This document shows positions 59,479 to 64,000 of a stretch of DNA of 64,000 nucleotides, in pieces; the stretch's first letter is position 1, and the number at the start of each line of letters is the position of its first letter. The position numbers were made by a program, and so were the translations under genes. The stretch lies in the NCBI GenBank assembly GCA_964576515.1, contig CAZNUW010000012.1:1-64000 (forward strand), read 5' to 3'. The notes below the pieces were generated by a model. That model searched no databases. It was not told where the DNA came from and saw only the letters and a program-made list of their open reading frames with translations. The DNA comes from SHVO01 sp964576515 (GTDB lineage Bacteria > Pseudomonadota > Alphaproteobacteria > Rhodospirillales > Rhodospirillaceae).

Positions 59479-61827
59479 TTGTCGATGTTGTCGCAGAACC
59501 TGGAAAAGACCCTCCACGCCGCGCTCGCGGCGGCCGCGGAACGCAGACATGAATACGCCACCCTCGAGCATCTTCTCATGGCGCTCACCGACGATGTCGA
59601 CGCCGTCGCCGTCATGCGCGCCTGCAACGTCGATATCGACCAGTTGCGCAACACCGTGCGCGACTTCCTCAACGAGGAAATGACCGAACTGGTCTCGCCC
59701 CTGGGCGAAGACCCGAAACCCACCAACGGTTTCCAGCGCGTCGTCCAGCGCGCGGCCATCCATGTGCAGTCGTCGGGCCGCGAGGAAGTGACCGGCGCGA
59801 ACGTGCTCGTGGCCCTGTTCTCCGAGCGCGAAAGCCACGCCGTCTTTTTCCTCCAATCGCAGGACATGACCCGCCTCGACGCGGTCAACTACATCTCCCA
59901 CGGCATCGCCAAGCGTCCGGCCTCCAACGCCGAGCGCCGCTCCACCGTCGGCGGCGCCGACCCCGAGGCGCGCCCCGAGGAAGTGGTGAAGAAGGGCCGC
60001 GAGGCCTTGTCGGCCTATTGCGTCGACCTCAACGAAAAAGCCAAGGCGGGCAAGATCGATCCGCTCATCGGCCGCGACAAGGAGATCGAGCGCACCATCC
60101 AGATCCTCTGCCGCCGCACCAAGAACAACCCGCTCTATGTGGGCGACAGCGGCGTCGGCAAAACCGCCATCGCCGAAGGTCTCGCGCGCCGCATCATCAA
60201 CAAAGAGGTGCCCGAAGTCCTGCACGACGCGATCATCTTCGCGCTCGACATGGGCTCGCTGCTCGCGGGCACGCGCTATCGCGGCGATTTCGAGGAACGC
60301 TTGAAGGCGGTCGTCTCCGAACTCGAAGCCACCAAGGGTGCGATCCTGTTCATCGACGAGATCCACACCGTGATCGGCGCGGGCGCCACCTCGGGCGGCG
60401 CCATGGACGCCTCAAACCTGTTGAAGCCGGCGCTGGCCTCGGGCTCGCTGCGCTGCATGGGTTCCACCACCTATAAGGAATACCGCACCTACTTCGAGAA
60501 GGACCGCGCGCTCGTGCGCCGCTTCCAGAAGATCGACGTCACCGAGCCCTCCATCGAGGACACGGTGAAGATCCTGAAGGGCCTGAAGCCCTACTACGAG
60601 GAACACCACAAGGTCCGCTACACCTCGGAAGCTATCCGTTCGGCGGTGGAACTGGCGGCCAAGTACATCCACGACCGCAAGCTGCCGGATAAGGCCATCG
60701 ACGTCATTGATGAAGTCGGCGCGTCGCGCATGCTTCTTCCCGAAGGTAAGCGCCGCAAGGTCGTCTCGGTGAAGGACGTGGAAGACGTGGTCGCCAAGAT
60801 CGCCCGCGTTCCCCCGAAAAGCGTGTCGCGCGACGACAAGAAATCGCTCGCCAACCTGGAACGCGATCTCAAGACCATGGTGTTCGGCCAGGACCCCGCG
60901 ATCATGGCGCTCTCCAGCGCCATCAAGCTCGCGCGTGCGGGCCTGCGGGAACCGGAGAAGCCCATCGGCTCCTACCTGTTCGCCGGTCCCACGGGTGTGG
61001 GTAAAACCGAAGTCGCGCGTCAGTTGGCCGCGTCTTTAGGGATCGAGCTGCACCGCTTCGATATGTCGGAGTACATGGAGCGTCACTCCGTCTCGCGTCT
61101 CATCGGCGCGCCGCCGGGCTATGTGGGCTTCGACCAGGGCGGCCTGTTGACCGACGCGGTCGATCAGCATCCGCATTGCGTGCTTCTGCTCGACGAGATC
61201 GAGAAGGCGCACCCGGACCTGTTCAACATCCTGTTGCAGGTGATGGACCACGGCAAGCTGACCGACCACCACGGCAAGAGCGTCAACTTCCGCAATGTCA
61301 TCCTCATCATGACCACCAACGCGGGCGCGTCCGAACTGGCCAAAAACGCCATCGGGTTCGAGCGCGACAACCGTGTCGGCGAGGATCAGGAAGCGATCGA
61401 GCGTATGTTCACGCCGGAATTCCGCAATCGTCTCGACGCCATCATCACCTTCGCCAACCTCGCGCCGGATGTGGTGGGCCGCGTGGTCGACAAGTTCGTC
61501 ATGCAGTTGGAAGGTCAGCTCTCCGACCGCAACGTTACCATCGAACTCACGATGGAAGCCAAGTTGTGGCTGGCGCGCAAAGGCTACGACGCCCGCATGG
61601 GCGCCCGCCCTCTGGGCCGCGTCATCCAGCAGGAGATCAAGAAGCCGCTGGCCGATCACCTCCTGTTCGGCGACCTCATCACCGGCGGCCATGTGAAGGT
61701 GGACATCGTCGACGACAAACCGTCCTTCACCATCACGCCCTCGAAAGCCGCGCCGAAGAAGGAAGGCGAGGACGAAGGCCTCGACACCGAAGACGGCGAT
61801 ACGAAATCACCCGAAGCGGTGAAGTAA
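59479..61827 (+). CDS. clpA: ATP-dependent Clp protease ATP-binding subunit ClpA
   Basis: ClpA unfolds substrates and feeds them to ClpP. The N-domain (LEKTLHAALAAAAERRHEYA) is followed by AAA1 with Walker A GDSGVGKTA (residues ~223-231) and Walker B ILFIDEIH, and AAA2 with GPTGVGKTE (~501-509) and LLLDEIEKAHPD. A TTG at 59479, after AAGGA, is the likely start; the ATG two codons later is the alternative. The C-terminus has an acidic, Glu/Asp-rich tail. At 782 aa it is slightly longer than E. coli ClpA. Confidence 0.96.
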   Translation: MSMLSQNLEKTLHAALAAAAERRHEYATLEHLLMALTDDVDAVAVMRACNVDIDQLRNTVRDFLNEEMTELVSPLGEDPKPTNGFQRVVQRAAIHVQSSGREEVTGANVLVALFSERESHAVFFLQSQDMTRLDAVNYISHGIAKRPASNAERRSTVGGADPEARPEEVVKKGREALSAYCVDLNEKAKAGKIDPLIGRDKEIERTIQILCRRTKNNPLYVGDSGVGKTAIAEGLARRIINKEVPEVLHDAIIFALDMGSLLAGTRYRGDFEERLKAVVSELEATKGAILFIDEIHTVIGAGATSGGAMDASNLLKPALASGSLRCMGSTTYKEYRTYFEKDRALVRRFQKIDVTEPSIEDTVKILKGLKPYYEEHHKVRYTSEAIRSAVELAAKYIHDRKLPDKAIDVIDEVGASRMLLPEGKRRKVVSVKDVEDVVAKIARVPPKSVSRDDKKSLANLERDLKTMVFGQDPAIMALSSAIKLARAGLREPEKPIGSYLFAGPTGVGKTEVARQLAASLGIELHRFDMSEYMERHSVSRLIGAPPGYVGFDQGGLLTDAVDQHPHCVLLLDEIEKAHPDLFNILLQVMDHGKLTDHHGKSVNFRNVILIMTTNAGASELAKNAIGFERDNRVGEDQEAIERMFTPEFRNRLDAIITFANLAPDVVGRVVDKFVMQLEGQLSDRNVTIELTMEAKLWLARKGYDARMGARPLGRVIQQEIKKPLADHLLFGDLITGGHVKVDIVDDKPSFTITPSKAAPKKEGEDEGLDTEDGDTKSPEAVK

Positions 61828-61832
61828 AAACA

Positions 61833-61862
61833 AAAGGCCCGGTCACCACCGGGCCTTTTTTC
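61833..61862 (+). terminator. Rho-independent terminator after clpA
   Basis: A 10-bp stem AAAGGCCCGG/CCGGGCCTTT (61833-61842, 61849-61858) with loop TCACCA, followed by TTTTTC. Confidence 0.92.
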
Positions 61863-61881
61863 TTTCTCCCCATTTTCTTTC

Positions 61882-62094
61882 TCAATGCCGTCGCCGGTGC
61901 CTGAGAAACTCAACGATCAGCTTCGCCAGCGCCGGCTTCGAGTGCGACGTGCACTCCACCTTCGAGCGCCGCAGGAAGCGCGTCAGCGCCAGTTCCTCGC
62001 CGTCGATCACCGGCTCGACGTTGGTGCTCTCTTTCCGTAATCCTCGCTCCAGCTTCGGCAGGATCTCGGTCAACGCTTTCGATTTACGGGGCAT
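61882..62094 (-). CDS. Small basic hypothetical protein
   Basis: The 70-aa frame reads MPRKSKALTEILPKLERGLR and ends VEFLRHRRRH. It is basic and helical, with one cysteine. GAGAG lies seven bases before the ATG. It is on the minus strand, convergent with clpA, and below the PEBP gene after a hairpin. No family recognised; the clean composition and ribosome-binding site make it plausible. Confidence 0.5.
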   Translation of the reverse strand: MPRKSKALTEILPKLERGLRKESTNVEPVIDGEELALTRFLRRSKVECTSHSKPALAKLIVEFLRHRRRH

Positions 62095-62112
62095 GATCTC
62101 TCAAACAACAAG

Positions 62113-62137
62113 GCCGGATACCGAAGCGGCATCCGGC
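62113..62137 (-). other. Hairpin between the PEBP gene and the 70-aa gene
   Basis: Seven-base arms GCCGGAT/ATCCGGC (62113-62119, 62131-62137) with an 11-base loop that can itself pair (ACCGAAGCGGC). On the minus strand it is followed by TTGTTGTTT, so it may terminate or attenuate the PEBP transcript. Confidence 0.55.
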
Positions 62138-62156
62138 CCTCGCATGTTTCTCTGTC

Positions 62157-62783
62157 CTAGAATGAACTGGCCGCGACCGGGGCCAAGGGGCCCGGCTTGC
62201 TGAAACGGCCGATATAGACGTTCTTGCCCACGATATGTCCGTGCATCGCGTTCAGGATGTCGTCGCGGTCGGCGTCCGGTTTCAGGTCCAGTTTCGTGTC
62301 CAGCGCATACAGCTCGAACATATAGTGCAGCTTCTTGCCCGGGCGGCCGCACATGGGCGAATACCCGACATGGCCGTTGTGCACGGTCTGCTGCGAGCCG
62401 TCCGCCAGCGGCGTTTTCGCCGGGATGCCTTCGGGCAGCGACCGCGCCGTGCCGGGGATGTTCCACACCGCCCAGTGGAAGCTGTCGTCCTTGCCCTTGT
62501 TCGGATGCACGTCCGGCACATGGAACATCAGCACATAGGTTTGCGTCGACGTCGGCGGATCGATCCACGTCCAGCCCGGCGACACCGGTTCCTTCGCGAG
62601 GCAGGTGTGTTTCTCCGGCGCGTCGCCGCCGTCGGCAAACGACGGCGTGCTCATCTGCATGGTGCGCGGCGTCGGCGATTCATCGGCCTTCGACACGGGC
62701 GCGGCGGTGAAGGCCGGCATCGCGGCGGCGACGGAAAGCGCGGTGGCGATGGCGGCGCCCGTCAGCAGTTTTGTCTTTGTCAT
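62157..62783 (-). CDS. Secreted PEBP-family (YbhB/YbcL, Raf kinase inhibitor-like) protein
   Basis: The 208-aa protein has a signal peptide (KLLTGAAIATALSVAAAMPA, residues ~4-23) and the PEBP fold: MQMSTPSFADGGDAPEKHTC, FHWAVWNIPGTARSLPEGIP (~103-122), YSPMCGRPGKKLHYMFELYA. PEBP proteins bind anionic phospholipid head groups in eukaryotes; bacterial roles are unclear. GGGGAG precedes the ATG. It starts 30 bp after the TonB receptor stop, so both are probably one operon. Confidence 0.9.
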   Translation of the reverse strand: MTKTKLLTGAAIATALSVAAAMPAFTAAPVSKADESPTPRTMQMSTPSFADGGDAPEKHTCLAKEPVSPGWTWIDPPTSTQTYVLMFHVPDVHPNKGKDDSFHWAVWNIPGTARSLPEGIPAKTPLADGSQQTVHNGHVGYSPMCGRPGKKLHYMFELYALDTKLDLKPDADRDDILNAMHGHIVGKNVYIGRFSKPGPLAPVAASSF

Positions 62784-62813
62784 CTTGTTCTCCCCAAAAT
62801 CTCGACACGTTCT

Positions 62814-64000
62814 CTAAAAGTCGGCGACCAGATTGGCCTGCACGCGCCGTCCCTTGTTCGGCGCATAAGCGCCCGAGGACAAGACCGTCCACGACCAATC
62901 GGCCAAAACATTCATCACCTGAACGCGGGCCGACGCCCGCCGTCCGCCGATCTGGAAATTGTAACGCGCGCCCAGGTCGAGGGTGGTGGCCGCGGGTAGC
63001 TTAAGGGTGTTCGCGCGCGTGGCATAGACCTCGCCGTCCTGCACCACCGCGCCGGTGAGCGAGAAACCTCGCCATTCCGGCGGTCCATACTGCAGGTTGA
63101 GGCGTAAGTTCCGGTTGGGCCGCGCGATGGGGACGGGGCCGATTACGCCCGCCGTCGTCGTCGCGCCTTCGATGCGCGCCTTCAGGATCATCGCGCCCGC
63201 GACCACCGTGAGGCCGGGCAGAACCTGGCCTGATAACGACAGCTCAAGCCCTTTGTGACTCACGTCGCCGACGGCGCGGAACAGGTTGGCGGCGTCGCGC
63301 TCGAAGAACGGTTTTTTCACCTGGAACACGCCGCCGATGAAGGTCAGGCGCGGGCTAATGCGATAGCGGATCCCGGCGTCGATCTGTTCGGTGAGGCTCG
63401 CGGGCAGAGCCTCGCCGCGGTTGCTGGCGCTCTCCGGGGCGATCCCGGACTCCTCCAGCCCGCGCGTGTAACCGGCATAGGCGACCGCGTCCGCGCCCAG
63501 ACTGATCGCGAGCGTGCCGTTGTACAGCCACGGGCGGCTTTTTGTTTCCGCGACGGGAAGGCCGGGCTGATCGACCTCGCGGTTATAGATGCTTTTCTGC
63601 ACGCCGACGCTCAGTTCGCCCACGCCCTTCCATTGGCCGATGTAACTCGCGCCCGGTGTGACCTGGAACACATCGTCGCGGCTGCGGGCCGTCAGGGTGT
63701 ACGTGGGCTCCGGCACGTCGTTCACGACGCCGATCCGCGCCGCGCCGAAACTGCGCGTGTCGCTGCCGCCGAACAGGCGCAGCACGTCGCGGCCCTTCAC
63801 CGCCACATGAAACGTGTGCTGGCGTTCGCCTTCCGTGTATGTCCGCGAGGCGCGCACCTCGCCGGAATAGGACTCCGCGTATTGCGGTTGGCTGCGCACG
63901 ATGTCCAGCGTGCCCCAGCCGTCGGGCTGCACGTTGCGGAAGAACAGGATGAACTCGTCCTGTAAGTCGTTCTCGGAGCGGAACAGCCCGGCGCGGACGC
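62814..64000 (-). CDS. TonB-dependent receptor, C-terminal part (runs off the window)
   Basis: The frame is open to the right edge; the coding part present is ~395 residues of beta-barrel, ending RVQANLVADF with the C-terminal Phe needed for BAM recognition. Segments such as LSVGVQKSIYNREVDQPGLP, EQIDAGIRYRISPRLTFIGG and TLDLGARYNFQIGGRRASAR alternate as barrel strands. The plug and signal peptide lie beyond the window, so the ligand class is unknown. It is followed by the PEBP gene. Confidence 0.9.
   Translation of the reverse strand, partial: VRAGLFRSENDLQDEFILFFRNVQPDGWGTLDIVRSQPQYAESYSGEVRASRTYTEGERQHTFHVAVKGRDVLRLFGGSDTRSFGAARIGVVNDVPEPTYTLTARSRDDVFQVTPGASYIGQWKGVGELSVGVQKSIYNREVDQPGLPVAETKSRPWLYNGTLAISLGADAVAYAGYTRGLEESGIAPESASNRGEALPASLTEQIDAGIRYRISPRLTFIGGVFQVKKPFFERDAANLFRAVGDVSHKGLELSLSGQVLPGLTVVAGAMILKARIEGATTTAGVIGPVPIARPNRNLRLNLQYGPPEWRGFSLTGAVVQDGEVYATRANTLKLPAATTLDLGARYNFQIGGRRASARVQVMNVLADWSWTVLSSGAYAPNKGRRVQANLVADF

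Overview
The window is 64 kb of high-GC chromosomal DNA from an alphaproteobacterium. The evidence for this is a MipZ-type division ATPase, an ATP12-family F1-ATPase chaperone, adk lying between secY and rpsM, a ClpS-ClpA pair, an alphaproteobacterial-style dispersed palindrome (core GTGGGAACCGG), and codon use rich in GCC/GGC/CGC. I cannot name the order or genus. No rRNA, CRISPR array or intact insertion sequence was seen. One tRNA is present.

Layout. 1-14.6 kb: the end of tuf, then the S10-spc-alpha ribosomal superoperon (rpsJ to rplQ, with secY, adk and rpoA), closed by a terminator. A consensus sigma-70 promoter sits in front of rpsM. rpmJ is absent from its usual place after secY. 14.8-21.9 kb: a chain of mostly 4-bp overlapping housekeeping genes (HtrA/DegP protease, RarA, RluC-type pseudouridine synthase, HAD phosphatase, AsmA, ATP12). 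21.9-28.9 kb: a small basic protein, then an iron-type cell-surface-signalling module (FecI sigma and FecR anti-sigma facing a TonB receptor with an STN domain) with a secreted amidase downstream. 28.9-34.2 kb: YciB, propionyl-CoA carboxylase beta and alpha subunits, acylphosphatase and a CBS protein. 34.5-35.3 kb: a Phd/VapC toxin-antitoxin pair with operator palindromes. 35.3-43.2 kb: LipB, tRNA-Leu(GAG), MgtE, a Hpt-like protein with no phospho-acceptor His, a GH114-like secreted protein coupled to an FAD oxidoreductase, then MipZ, a VWA protein and a membrane J-protein. 43.5-48.5 kb: galU-ugd-phosphohexomutase (UDP-glucuronate and hexose-phosphate supply for surface polysaccharide), and an orphan TRAP binding protein.

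The accessory part is 48.5-57.2 kb. It holds two small overlapping secreted-protein genes, an orphan SMC/RecF-like ABC ATPase whose last 83 codons are repeated exactly downstream as a dead fragment, four copies of an AT-rich palindrome (core ATCTCAGAGAT) alternating with GC-rich palindromes, an M20 peptidase, a formylglycine-enzyme-like protein without its cysteines, a small HEPN-motif protein in AT-richer DNA, a gene remnant facing it, and a DUF3987-like protein followed by ATGTCGCC repeats that resemble iterons. This stretch looks like the remains of one or more mobile or defence elements. From 57.2 kb the core resumes: a D-Ala-D-Ala carboxypeptidase with a SPOR domain, clpS-clpA (N-end-rule proteolysis), and on the minus strand a TonB receptor cut by the window edge followed by a PEBP-family secreted protein.

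I found no complete and clearly new multi-gene system. The best leads are the ATPase/duplication/palindrome locus (48.5-52.3 kb), the HEPN/DUF3987 island (54.8-57.1 kb), the MipZ-VWA-J-protein cluster, and the STN receptor-amidase pairing. Start sites were moved from the longest possible frame wherever a Shine-Dalgarno sequence, a neighbour or a family alignment from memory argued for it. All family assignments are by reading motifs, not by database search.
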